DNA of 64,000 bases from Bathynomus jamesi (Eukaryota > Arthropoda > Malacostraca > Isopoda > Cirolanidae). The DNA lies in assembly GCA_023014485.1 (NCBI GenBank), contig JAJOZX010001566.1, positions 799,089-863,088 on the forward strand, in the 5' to 3' direction. Under the pieces are notes generated by a model. That model did not search any database and had not been told where the DNA came from. It was given only the letters and a program-made list of their open reading frames with translations. The position numbers and the translations under genes were made by a program. Each line of letters opens with the position of its first letter. The first letter of the stretch is position 1. This document shows, one piece after another, positions 1 through 9,872 of this stretch.

Positions 1-1022
1 TCTTCCTGTAAGTAAAATGATGAAAACTGCAAATGGCGATGGCGGAAATGGGAAACTTTGGTGTTTGGTTGGAGAAGATTAAATTCTTGAAGTCTTGAAC
101 CAAGCAACTCTGCCTTTTCTTTTGGTAATTCCAAATCGCGCACTAAGTCATTTAACTCCGCTTGACTTAACAAATGTGGGGAAATATTTGCATCTGGAAC
201 ATATATGCCATCTTTCCCTGTTTCTATATCACTAGCAGAATCTTCAGATGAACTGCTGTCTGTTATCGTTGCTGGTGGAACTGGTGGTGGATTTGTTTCA
301 TCATGTGGTACTGGTTTCATTGCTGATTCGCAGTTTGGGTACGTGATCTTTGATTTGTTTTTCTTTGTGAAACCAGCAATCTTTGTCAAACAAAAATAAC
401 AATCATTGAAGTGATTTTTCGGCTCACGCCAAACCATGGGGACTGAGAACGGCATAGCTTTTCTTTTACCATTCATCCAAGCTATTAACATTGCATTGCA
501 CTGTGCACAGCAAATATGTGGTGCCCAGTCCCCAAAGGTGGGCAGTTGCGGCGCAACTTGCGGCGCAACATTTTTGGTTGCGCTTGCGGCGCAACTTTTT
601 GAAAAGGCTTGCGCGTGCGGCGCAACTATTTCAGCTGAGTTGCGGTTGCGGCTGCGGCGCTACAAAAATCGTTGCGCGTGCCCACCACTGGGATATACGT
701 TAAATGCAAAGGTGGGCAGTTGCGGCGCAACTTCCGGCGCAACATTTTTGGTTGCGCTTGCGGCGCAACTTTTTGAAAAGGGTTGCGCTTGCGCGTGCGG
801 CGCAACTATTTCAGCAGAGTTGCGGTTGCGGCGCTACAAAAATCGTTGCGCGTGCCCACCACTGCCAGTCCCTCTGTTGGTCTCCTAACTTAGTCAAAAT
901 AACACTTGTAGGCAAGTTTAATCTTTGTTGTTATGTTTTCTACGTTGTGGCTTAGGTGTATATTGTCCACAGACAAAGCAGAAGTTGTCTGGGTGATTTA
1001 CAAGCACGTCTATTTGATGCCA
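1..1022 (-). pseudogene. Broken copy of an uncharacterised arthropod multicopy protein family, running off the left edge
   Basis: Read on the minus strand, about 1022 down to 1 gives a recognisable protein in pieces: an N-terminal part with HPDNFCFVCG, then after a stop and a frameshift near 890 the segments WAPHICCAQC, NGKRKAMPFSVPMVWRE and HFNDCYFC. A low-complexity acidic stretch follows, then an ELNDLVRDLELPK/LLGSRLQEF segment. I recognise this order from uncharacterised multicopy proteins common in arthropod genomes; the function is unknown. The paired Cys residues (CFVC, CCAQC, CYFC) suggest metal binding, which is inference. The copy is interrupted by a hAT MITE at 533-864, and reading resumes on both sides once that insert and one target duplication are removed. 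The stop and frameshift make it a pseudogene or a decayed TE passenger. The C-terminus lies outside the window. Confidence 0.65.
533..864. mobile_element. hAT-type MITE with 8-bp TSD and internal tandem duplication
   Basis: The ends are CAAAGGTGGGCA and, reverse complemented from the right, CAGTGGTGGGCA. The flanks carry a perfect 8-bp duplication CCAGTCCC at 525-532 and 865-872, typical of hAT transposons. The interior is two near-identical units of about 155-170 bp (from about 537 and from about 711). They are built from an iterated TTGCGGCGCAA word, an odd-centred palindrome, in both orientations. No coding capacity is credible; the predicted ORFs here are translations of the repeat. Confidence 0.85.
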
Positions 1023-2785
1023 TTTTGAATTACCATACAATATCTGAAAAAACGTAGAAAGTAATTATTACGATGTGCAAAATAAAAGAAATACACACCG
1101 TAGTACAAAACAAATGCTATAAAACACACAAGTCACCACAACCTGTCACTTGCTCATCAGCAGAGAGCTTCAACAACCGTTCTGCTTGACTGTCACGTAG
1201 CGACTCGGGATAAATTTTATTTATCAAAATTGTTCGAATTTGTATATAGTTGGCAAAAAAAATTGCTTTAACCTTGAAAAGCAAGTTTCATATTACTGGC
1301 ATTAAGCCGATTAAAACCAAAATCTGGACGTGGTAGAAAATTTTACTAAAAGTTATTTGCATTTTACACAAAATCTAGACGTGATAGAAAAAATCTAATT
1401 ATAGATTTGAAATCAGCATACCGAAATTAGCTAGGAGCACCTATTTGGTCTTCTGTAACAAAATCTTTGTTGCCTAGTGTAATTGATCTGTGTGAACAAA
1501 ATTTGAGGTGATGTGATCTATTAAATTTCACATTTCGAAATATTATAAATATTACAGAGACTAGCTTACTCTACACGATTCCTGGGCACTTGCCTAGTTT
1601 GATGGTCTACCTAACCTAGTTGCCTGAACTGTAATCATAAGAATATACAAGTGGCACATCTCACCTATGCTACTGGAAAGCTTCTCCTCCTCTATTTTCT
1701 TTTTCCTTTTTTTCAGCTCCTGATGGATAATGTCGTTTCATTTTCCAAGATGCACGAAGTCACATCTAGTTAACCACAACTAATCTGCTAAATAATAATA
1801 ATCATGATAATAATGATAATAATAACAATAATAATAATAATAATAATTGTTATAATTGTAACGTTAATCAAATACATTCAAATAATCAGACCATTTAGGT
1901 TTTAACCAACAAAATTCACATTATCTGAAAAAGATGCGAAAAGAATTAATAAACTTGAAAACATAACGAAAATAATCCTAGGTTTTAAAGTGTTACAAAA
2001 TCTCTTAATAATTAGTAAATTAGTGAAATAATGTTTTACAATACTAGAAAAATTAAGCATTTAGGAAAGTATAAGCATATAGTAACAATAAAGTTAAATA
2101 ATATAGAAATAAGATCTCACAATAGTTATTTACACATAACGACCAAAACGTTTCGTTTGTCTCCGTTTTATCACATTTGTCTCATTCAAAAACTTTAATT
2201 AATACGACAATAATAATACTAATAATACTAATAATAAGGATAATAATAATAATAACAATAATATTAATAATAACTTCAGCTATATTCCTATTCGTCTCCA
2301 CTGAGCTATGACCTGGGAGCCTGTCCAGGGGCCCCCTAGTAGCAGCGGGGCCCTAAGCGGCCACTTAGTCTGCTTATGCCAGGAAACGTGTAAAATGTTG
2401 GCTTGTGCGTTGTTTAATAGTTGCCCAAGGACTTGAATCCAAGTAACCTTTTGGAGCAAGGTAAAATTTATGTAAAAGGTGCTTATATTATTATGACATA
2501 TGAATGCAAAATTATGAGTTAATTTACAACATAAAAATTAAAACATGACAATTAGGAAAGTATAAGAAAAATACAAAAAGCAGAAAGTGCTAAAATATCG
2601 CCTTACTCCTTGAAGACCTCTGGAAAAATGGTTGACCAGTTTGGCGTGTGGTTGACGATTACAGTTTCGTCTTCATAATTATATGGTTAACTGACCAACC
2701 ACAGCCAAATGGCCACGCCCACTAATTAAGAGAGTCTACAAAGGTCACTGAAATCTTTCCACATTTTCACAGACACTCAATTACT
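1023..2785. other. No gene seen; AT-rich with (AAT)n tracts
   Basis: No convincing coding frame on either strand. AAT/ATA microsatellites lie at about 1791-1850 and 2205-2272. A GC-rich island lies at about 2305-2360. A small imperfect inverted repeat (TTTGGCGTGTGGTTG against CAACCACAGCCAAA) lies at about 2633-2720. Confidence 0.5.
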
Positions 2786-2803
2786 TACACTGTGTGTGTG
2801 TAT

Positions 2804-2842
<39 letters not shown>

Positions 2843-2862
2843 ATATATATATATATATATAA
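2786..2862. repeat. Compound (TG)n/(CA)n/(TA)n microsatellite
   Basis: Direct sequence: TG repeat, then CA repeat, then TA repeat. It sits just upstream of the LINE 5' region. Confidence 0.9.
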
Positions 2863-2959
2863 CCAATAACACTAAACAGGAACCGACATCGACCAGGAAA
2901 TGACCATCATTTAGGAAAATCGAACACGAAGATTAGAAACCCGTAAATGTATTAATTAT

Positions 2960-3348
2960 ACACAAATATACAAGGCCTCTATACGGACCATGCAGACTGC
3001 AAATTACAATACTTGCAAAATTTAGCTATGGAAGCCAGCATAGATAATATCATACGCCTAACGGAAACACACTTACATAAGTGTGAAAAAGGCTATGAAA
3101 ACTGCATCGAGAATACTGAAATAGCATTGCTGGACTACAACATATACAGAGCAGATAGAATAGCTAGACGAGGGGGATGGTGTTGTATCTACGTGAAAAA
3201 CACATACACATGTGAGGTGAAGGTAAACAAATCAAACAGCACAGTCGAAGTTATTATATTAGAAGTAAAAGAATTTAACCTAACCCTTATGGCCGTCTAC
3301 AGACCACCAAACACCACAAAAATTGAATTCCAATTTGCCACTAATGAA
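2960..3348 (+). pseudogene. LINE endonuclease domain, N-terminal half
   Basis: Exonuclease-endonuclease-phosphatase fold, the domain that nicks target DNA for target-primed reverse transcription. The frame opens around 2960 with NIQG, a conserved start motif of this domain, and continues with TETHL (metal-binding Glu), YRADR, RRGGWCCIYVK and YRPPN. The Met at 3013 is internal and probably not the start. The frame is cut at 3348 by the hAT insertion and resumes exactly at 4943 (TNE then IQNILQLLE), because the 8-bp duplication CTAATGAA lies on both sides. Confidence 0.85.
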
Positions 3349-3478
3349 TAGAGGACGGAATTGTAGGTGATTGACCTAAAACCTAGGTTTTCACCTAAAG
3401 TAGCAATTTTAGGAAAAAAGACGTAACTCCCGTGTTTTCACAAAATTACCTGATGCGCTCTATGTCTGTCCTAATATA

Positions 3479-4162
3479 CAGGGTGTCCCATAAGTCCGGC
3501 ATCATAGGAAAAATAATAAAAAAAAGGCAAAACAAAGGCTTTTATTTACAGAACGTGCTCAATATGTCCACCATTGTTTTCAATACACAAATTCAGACGT
3601 GATACCCAGTCAGCAAGTACACGGTGAATGATGTCAGGAGTAATGGTGTTACATGCCCCAATAATGCGCTGTCGCAAATGTTCAACACTCCTAATTTTCT
3701 CTGCGTATACCAGCGCTTTCAAGTGGCCCCAGAGATAAAAATCTAGTGGCGTGAGATCCGGGCTTCTAGCTGGCCATTCCACAGGCCCTCGACGTTCTAT
3801 CCAATGACCAGGGAATTGTTGGTACAGACACTGGGAAATGCTTCTTCCTTGAGCATACGTAGGTAGGTGCCTCCAGTGACATGTTCATCGAAAAAGAGGG
3901 GGCCTATGATGCGATCCTTCCAAATGCCACACCATACCATCACCCGAGATGCACCTTGTTCCTTTGAAGAGGTATACCAGTGAGGGTTGTTTTGAGACCA
4001 GTAGCGGTTGTTCTGTCGATTCACCTCACCACTTCCATAAAAAACAACCTCGTCACTGAACAGAATGGTGGACGGGAAATTGGCATCCCGAGCATAATTA
4101 TGGTTTGTAGAAATAGAAAAATATGAATTTCTCCTATGATGCCGGACTTATGGGACACCCTG
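3479..4162 (-). mobile_element. mariner-like (DD41D-type) deletion derivative
   Basis: The inverted ends CAGGGTGTCCCATAAGTCCGG are flanked by TA. The minus strand encodes transposase pieces: FSDEVVF with the first catalytic Asp, VNRQNNRYWS, VMVWCGIW, then the C-terminal SPDLTPLDFYLWGHLK with the third Asp. The helix-turn-helix N-terminus is absent. Compared with the sister copy at 42697-43462, a segment of about 85 bp carrying the second catalytic Asp (FQQDG) is deleted near 3825. It is therefore non-autonomous. Confidence 0.85.
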
Positions 4163-4319
4163 TATAGTGTTTTATTATTACCTTACCGATTTGTCTCATT
4201 TCATCAATTGATTTCCTCTTTTCATTTACTTGCTTTGCAAATCGTTTGCTGTCTTGAAGTTTGTTTCTTAAACTTTTTCTATTTGTTCCAGATATATTTT
4301 TGTAGTGTATTTTGTTGCA

Positions 4320-4730
4320 ATGAGCTCCGATCGTTCGAGAAAAAATTGGCTTAAGGAGTTCAACGATCGTGAAGAATTTCCTTTTAAATTCTTGCCTGAC
4401 AACAAAACATGTTACTGCAAGTCTTGTGAGACTGCATTTACAGTAGTTAAAAAGTCCGAATTGATTCAGCATTTTAAAACTGAAAAGCACATTAAGAACA
4501 ACCAACTGAAAGTGGCTAAACGAACTGCAACACAGGCACAACTGGACTCTCTACTTTCGAACCGAGCACCAAGGACGAAGTCTCAGACTCTTTCAAAAGA
4601 ACTCTGCGAGGTCATGCTTGCAGCAGACATTCCGGGGTCAAAACTACAAAATTCTAAACTACGACAGTTCTTGGAGAGAAATATTGGGATACAAATTCCT
4701 GCTAATCTGGAACGTTTCATTTCTTGTTAA
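4320..4730 (+). CDS. CGGBP1-like zinc-finger protein encoded by a hAT element
   Basis: An intact ORF of 136 residues with one zinc finger: Cys pair CKSC followed by HFKTEKH (H-x5-H) at about residues 30-60, like the single finger of CGGBP1 and the N-terminal BED-type fingers of hAT transposases. I chose the ATG at 4320 (MSSDRSRKNW) over one at 4305. It lies just after a pyrimidine-rich TTTTTGTAG that resembles a splice acceptor. An AATAAA signal follows the stop at about 4760. In hAT elements this domain binds the transposon ends; CGGBP1 itself is considered hAT-derived. No RNase-H-like catalytic domain follows. Whether it is expressed, or acts as a repressor, is unknown. The absence of stops in an old-looking neighbourhood is notable but the ORF is short. 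Confidence 0.7.
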   Translation: MSSDRSRKNWLKEFNDREEFPFKFLPDNKTCYCKSCETAFTVVKKSELIQHFKTEKHIKNNQLKVAKRTATQAQLDSLLSNRAPRTKSQTLSKELCEVMLAADIPGSKLQNSKLRQFLERNIGIQIPANLERFISC

Positions 4731-4942
4731 AGCTGTTATTCCTAAAAAAGCACGGTCTGCAATAAAGTTCAGGAGTTAGATGGTTTTTTATTCCCTTTTC
4801 CAAATACAAACACATACAGACATTTAACATAAATGACCGATTTTGTCTTTTTTTGCAATCTATTCTGTAAAAAAGTTGCACCTAAAAAGGTACCTCGAAA
4901 CCGCTTTTATGTCGACTTAAAAATCCGACCTCTACTAATGAA

Positions 4943-5601
4943 ATACAAAATATATTACAATTACTTGAAACTTCAGCAACAAATATTCTAATTTGCAGAG
5001 ATTTTAATTTCCCATTCATAACAAGGAAGAAAAATGACGAAGTCATATATGTTGAGAAGTTTCATGGCAACATTACAAAAGATGATAGAACCCAAGCAAT
5101 AATGCTATTAGATATGATAGAACATTACGGCCTTACTCAGGAAATCTGTGAAGCCACTAGGAAAGAGAACGTTTTGGATTTAATTTTGACAAATAACAAT
5201 GAGATAATAATAAATAAAAAGGTAACGCACACAAATTTCTCCAACCATAACTTAATCGATATACAATTGAAGTTAGCACCCAGAGGCCCGGAAACGCATC
5301 CCAGAGAGGCAGAAGGAATATTTGAAGGCTTAAACATAAATTCAAAGAAAGTAGATTGGGAAAGTGTAAATAAAGATTTAAAGGAGGTAAATTGGGAATT
5401 ACTACTTCACGAGAAGACTCCAGAACAAATAGTAGGTATAATGGAGTCTGAAACCAAGCCTATATTACTGAAGCATGTTCCAGAGAGACAAAAGAGAAAA
5501 AGTAGCAAACTCGAGAGAAAAATCAGGACACTATTTAGACAACGGAAGCAAACCGTAAAACATCTCCACAGATACAAACTGATGCAAGGAGACTCAAACT
5601 A
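4943..5601 (+). pseudogene. LINE endonuclease C-terminal half and linker
   Basis: Continues the frame broken at 3348. ILICRDFNFP is the core strand motif, normally GDFN and here RDFN. NVLDLILTNN is conserved, and FSNHNLIDIQL corresponds to the catalytic SDH motif with Asp replaced by Asn. Copy 59400-63830 reads SNYN at the same place, so Asn may be ancestral to these copies or reflect shared decay. A basic linker (ERQKRKSSKLERKIR) follows. It stops at 5600; the RT continues in another frame. Confidence 0.8.
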
Positions 5602-5618
5602 GAGAGGAAACTAGGCGA

Positions 5619-6430
5619 AATAGAAATGGACCTAAAGCAAACATTCATACATAAGACAAACGAGGAGGAAAACAAGGTAGCAGAAAACGAAAAATAACCC
5701 AAAATACTTCTGCACTTTTGCGAAAAGGAAAATGCAGTGCAAAGAGAGTATTGGTCCGCTGATAGACGGGGAGGCCAAACACACAAATGACCCCATAAAA
5801 ATGAACGAACTGCTTAAGGAACAATTTGACTCTGTGTTCAGCACCCCTAAGTTCGAGATGAAAGTAGAAAACGCAGACGAATTTATCGACATTGATACAA
5901 ATCAGCCAAGGACAAATTTTGGCACAAACTTAGTAATGGACTTAAAGCTCTCGGAAGGAGATGTAATTAAGGCTGTATCACAGATGCGAGACAATTCGGC
6001 ACCAGGGCCAGACACATGGAGTGCCACATTTTTGAAGAAGCGTAAAGAGAGTACTGCCAAACCGCTATACTTACTATGGAGGAAATCACTCGACACAGGA
6101 CAAATTCCACTGCCATTAAAGAACGCGAACATTGCCCCTTTATTCAAAGGTGGTAACAGAGCAATGCCCAAGAATTATCGGCCGGTAGCTCTCACCTCAT
6201 ACCTTATAAAGTGCTTTGAACGTATAACTAGAAGCAAAACTACTTACTACCTACAAGAAAAGAACTTATACAACCCAAATCAACATGATTTCAGGGCTGG
6301 AAGATCATACCTATCACAGCTATTAGATCACCAGGAGAAAATATTGGAAACACTCTGTCGAGGACAAAACATAGATGTAATCTATACTGACTTTGCTAAA
6401 GCCTCGATAAATGTGACCATGGAATTATAG
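5619..6430 (+). pseudogene. LINE reverse transcriptase, N-terminal and motif A part
   Basis: RT fingers/palm: SAPGPDTWSATFLKK, ANIAPLFKGG, PKNYRPVALTS, QHDFRAGRSYLSQLL and IYTDFAKA with the first catalytic Asp. There is an in-frame stop near 5697 (before PKILLHF), and the frame is lost directly after AKA at about 6405, where the sister copy continues FDKCDHGII. About 230 residues are readable from 5732. Confidence 0.85.
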
Positions 6431-7565
6431 CACATAAACTTAAGAATACATGAATTACTGGAAAGCTGGGAAGATGGATATTTAATTTCTTGACGCAAAG
6501 AACACAAAGAATGGTGGTAAATGGAGTCAAATCGGAAGTCTCGGAAGTAGAGAGCTCTGTCCCACAAGGGACAGTACTAGCTCCCTTGCTGTTTATAATA
6601 ATGATTGCAGATATTGATACAGATATCAATGACAGTATTGTTTCAATGTTCGCAGATGACACAAAGATATGCAAGGAAATATTGAACGAAGGTGACATAG
6701 AAAGATTACAAAACGACATTGAAACATTATTCCAGTGGGCAGAAGACAACAATATGAAGTTCAACGAAGAAAAATTCCAACTTCTAAAATATGGTAATAA
6801 CAAGGAGCTACAGAAAAAAGGGTACAAATCTCTGCAAGCCAAACAGATAACACCAAATCCACAAGTCAGGGATCTTGGAGTAATAATGTCGTCAAAATTA
6901 CAACGGCTAGAAAAATAATGGGAATCATCTGGAGGAGCTTCCGCAGCAGGAAAGCAAACATCATGCTCAAATTCTCAAATTATGGAAGAGTCTAGTCTTA
7001 CCAATAATTGAGTATTGCTCAGTACTCACAAGCCCATACAGAAAAGAGACATTGCGAGCACTGAAGCTATACAAAGGACTTTTACGTCTAAGACAGAGGA
7101 AACGGAAGGTGAAGACTACTGGTCTCGACTACAATCACTGAAACTCTACTCTCTCGAAAGAAGGCGAGAGCGGTACACCACAATAATATACATATGGAAA
7201 ATACTTGAGAGCTTTGTCCCTAACCTTAGAAATGAAATAAAAACAAACTGGAATGAGAGAAGAGGTAGATTTTGTATGGTCCCAGCTGCGGTGGGACAAG
7301 GGGCCATGAAAACGAGGATGGAAAATACCTCAGAATACGAGGCCCAAAGCTTTTCAATGTCCTACCAAAAGAAGTGAGGAATCTCCAGCACACCGACCTG
7401 AATAACCTCAAGAACCAGCTGGACAGATTCCTTTGCAAAGTCTCTGACCAGCCATGCGTGGCTGGCTACGAGAGCAGGAGGAGATCAGACAGCAATTCCG
7501 TCCTTCACCAAATCCCGCAAATGAGGCGGAATGCTGCAGAGGGGTCGACCGTCGGTCGATCCTGA
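6431..7565 (+). pseudogene. LINE reverse transcriptase catalytic palm and C-terminal region
   Basis: Frame from 6490 reads RMVVNGVKSE, SSVPQGTVLAPLLF, then MFADDTKI with the intact catalytic FADD pair, FNEEKFQLLKYG and VRDLGVIMSS. A frameshift at about 6918 leads to further pieces (RDIASTEAIQRTFTSK, KLYSLERRRERY, RGRFCMVP) and, from about 7340 in another frame, a terminal segment LDRFLCKVSDQPCVAGY-ESRRRSDSNSVLHQ. The enzyme would copy LINE RNA at the nicked target; at least four frame breaks make this copy dead. Confidence 0.85.
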
Positions 7566-7635
7566 ACAGTCGTTCGAACTCACCTAGAGTAAGTAAGTAA
7601 GTAAGTAAATATATATATATATATATATATTATAA

Positions 7636-7786
7636 TAGTAATATGCAAACTCGCAAGGAGAACTGAAAAGCAATTCCAAGGCCTTTGGTGTCTTTAGCAG
7701 TACATCTCATTCCCTAACGAGGTGTACTTCTGAATACACGAAAGGGGTTGGAATCGTTTTTCATTTTTCCTATGGGTTTGCTTAAA
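7636..7786. repeat. Degenerate palindrome related to PLE hammerhead ends (family 2)
   Basis: Imperfect inverted repeat: the left arm carries TTCCAAGGCCTTTGGTGTC and the right arm ATACACGAAAGGGGTTGGAA; the ends read TGCAAACTCGC and the inverse of GGGTTTGC. The right arm contains CTAACGAGGTGT, one base away from the hammerhead core CTGACGA seen in the better copy at 58756-58906. It sits next to (TA)n at 7606-7635. Confidence 0.6.
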
Positions 7787-7826
7787 TTTGAGAAATTCTT
7801 TCCGTGTGTGTGTGTGTGTATATATA

Positions 7827-8732
7827 CAGGGCGTCCCAAAAAAATTATACACACTTTAAATAATTATAAAGGCAGTGTTTATTAAAATACATTTCATTTT
7901 CAAAATGTAATAGAATCTACAGACATTATTTAATTGTTTTGTCAACGCCTGTTTTCAAACTGACGTCCGTTCTGGTCCAGGCACTGCTGATAACGCGAAG
8001 CAATGGAATCGCAAACATCACGAAACATTTCGTTTGGTATTTGTGTGCATTCTCGTTCAATGGCTGCTCTCAATTCAGCGACTGTTGCAGGTTTTATAGC
8101 GTAGACTTTGTCTTTTAAGTATCCCCATAAAAAAAAAGTCTAGTGGTGTGAGGTCTGGTGAACGCGGAGGGTATTCTACGAAACCCCTTCGTCCAATCCA
8201 CATCCACATCGTGCCAAGTACCACTCGCAATACTCCACTCTTCGGTCCGGATCATCATCTTCATTAATAGCATGGACTAATCTTGGAATGTAACTTTTCC
8301 ATTGACAGCGCTTCAAAATGCGTTGGACAGACGATTCTGAAATTCCTACCTCACGACTCGCTTGCCGCACAGATTTTCTTGGACTTTGGTGATACGTTTC
8401 CAGTACTCTTTCTTGCTTTGTGGGGCTTGTCGATGTCCGTGGTCTTCCGGAACGCTTCTTGTGGACATTCTGAACAGTTCCATCGGCTTCAAACTTATCT
8501 CTAATTCGAGTGATGGTAAGTCGCGTTGGTGGATCTGTTTGAAACTCCCTCCTAAACTGTCTTTGCACTTCAACTGCGTTTTCACACTTCCAGTAGCATT
8601 TTAGAATGAATTTCCTTTGTTCAAAGCTTAGTCTGACTACCATTATTAATTCTAATGGGTTTAACTTGGAAAGAAAGAAACATCAATTGAGCTATCAGCT
8701 GTTAAAGTGTGTATACATTTTTTTGGGACGCC

Positions 8733-8735
<3 letters not shown>
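7827..8735 (-). mobile_element. mariner-like deletion derivative lacking the catalytic centre
   Basis: Ends CAGGGCGTCCCAAAAAAATT, with the inverse at the right, in TA context, embedded in (TA)n. The minus strand keeps an N-terminal DNA-binding domain and a C-terminal WIGRRGF...PDLTPLDF-like stretch near 8190-8090. The latter is frameshifted at a run of nine A (8131-8139). The middle of the transposase, including the first two catalytic Asp, is deleted. Confidence 0.85.
8176..8643 (-). pseudogene. mariner transposase DNA-binding (paired HTH) fragment
   Basis: The 155 residues start at [20 protein letters not shown] and contain a DUF4817-type helix-turn-helix ([20 protein letters not shown]), the linker GRPRTS, and a second HTH ([20 protein letters not shown]). 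At about residue 145 the frame runs straight into residual C-terminal codons (GCGLDEGVS), which marks the deletion junction. Such a protein could bind the TIRs without cutting, but expression is unknown. Confidence 0.75.

Positions 8736-8812
<77 letters not shown>
8736..8812. repeat. (TA)n microsatellite
   Basis: About 38 uninterrupted TA units directly abutting the mariner end. Confidence 0.95.
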
Positions 8813-8815
<3 letters not shown>

Positions 8816-9210
8816 AAATTACAGTACGCAATATTTTTAAATATTATTTTCCTCAAATTTTTGCAAATTACTTTATAAACCCTACTTCAAAGAGCGTAAC
8901 AACTCTAAAATGATTATATATATATATATATATATATATTATATTTGCAACTGGACTCATAATAGAGGTAACTGCAATGTAAACCAACGAAAATTGCACT
9001 GAAATGAATGTCGATTTGGATGGTCTTTGATGGCATTCTTTGAGCAGTGTTGCTATCAGTGGTAATGAACTACTTACGAAAACCTGTTTGGTAAAGCTGC
9101 TGCGAGCTGCTTGTGCCCTGAAATGGACGTAAAGGTGGAATGATGCTCGATGTGAAAAAATTTTAAACTTTTCATTTTTCTACTTAAGCTATGAATTCAT
9201 CGATTGATTA

Positions 9211-9244
<34 letters not shown>

Positions 9245-9806
9245 ATATTGTCGTGATTTAAAAAAATAATTCTTTCCTTCTACTTTGCGCTTTCTTTTCA
9301 TTATCTTCCTTTTCTTACTATTATCACTCGTTTTCTCTGTATCTTTATACGGACGCGGGTAACCCGCTTGAGTCGGTGGGTGCCATTAAACTTTCGAACA
9401 ATGAAAAGGACCGGGATAAATTACACACTATTATTTACTATTTACTGACTTTTTTTATGCCGAAACAATTGAACAAACGAGGTAAAGCGAGTACAGAATT
9501 AGTATTACCATTTAATCGAGGAGAGAGAGACATAATTTAATATTTGAATTTTACAATAACAAAAATACGAAAAATTACCTAATCGGAGCAAACCCGCCCG
9601 AAGACTGAATTTTAGGGCATTTCAGTCGCGATACATTTCATGTGCTGCCAATTCGTATTTTTATATTTTTCATTTCAAACAATATTAATTTCTTATCTAC
9701 GTACAAACTATAATTAAATTTCTTATTAAACATTATTTTCTTCTTTATTAAACAAAACATTATTAAAGTCTTATTAGACATTATTATCTTTATTTAAAAA
9801 ACAATA

Positions 9807-9859
<53 letters not shown>

Positions 9860-9872
9860 ATATATATATATT
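8813..9872. other. No gene seen; old dispersed repeat and (TA)n tracts
   Basis: (TA)n at about 8917-8940, 9211-9247 and 9811-9871. The segment of about 9060-9210 (GAGCTGCTTGTGCCCTGAA and neighbours) is a diverged relative of 40560-40740. The rest is AT-rich without a credible frame. Confidence 0.5.

Larger units (their letters stand above)
3349..4934 (+). mobile_element. hAT-type transposon carrying only a CGGBP1-like gene, inserted in the LINE
   Basis: The termini are TAGAGGACGGA and (reverse complement of the right end) TAGAGGTCGGA, flanked by a perfect 8-bp TSD CTAATGAA (3341-3348, 4935-4942). Just inside the left end is a 14-bp palindrome AAAACCTAGGTTTT (3378-3391). A mariner copy sits inside at 3479-4162; without it the element is about 900 bp. 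Its only ORF is a short zinc-finger protein, so it cannot encode a full hAT transposase. Order of events: LINE, then hAT, then mariner. Confidence 0.85.
2950..7600 (+). mobile_element. CR1-like non-LTR retrotransposon (LINE family A, copy 1), 5'-truncated and interrupted
   Basis: An apurinic-type endonuclease is followed by a reverse transcriptase and a short C-terminal region, all on the plus strand, broken by frameshifts and by a hAT insertion (3349-4934). It ends in an AAGT tetranucleotide array at about 7590-7607, the kind of simple 3' repeat seen in several LINE clades, followed by (TA)n. ORF1 is missing; the fuller relative at 59400-63830 shows what has been lost. The clade is judged CR1/L2-like from the RT motif wording only. 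Further relative: 33290-35070 (minus). Confidence 0.85.

Noticed and set aside
436..955. ORFs of 70-150 codons rich in Cys, Ala and Leu
   Set aside because: They are translations of the GCGGCGCAAC repeat array of a hAT MITE in three frames, with no independent coding evidence.
8606..8878. ORFs with long (Ile-Tyr)n or (Thr-His)n runs, here and across the window
   Set aside because: They are translations of (TA)n and (CA)n microsatellites.
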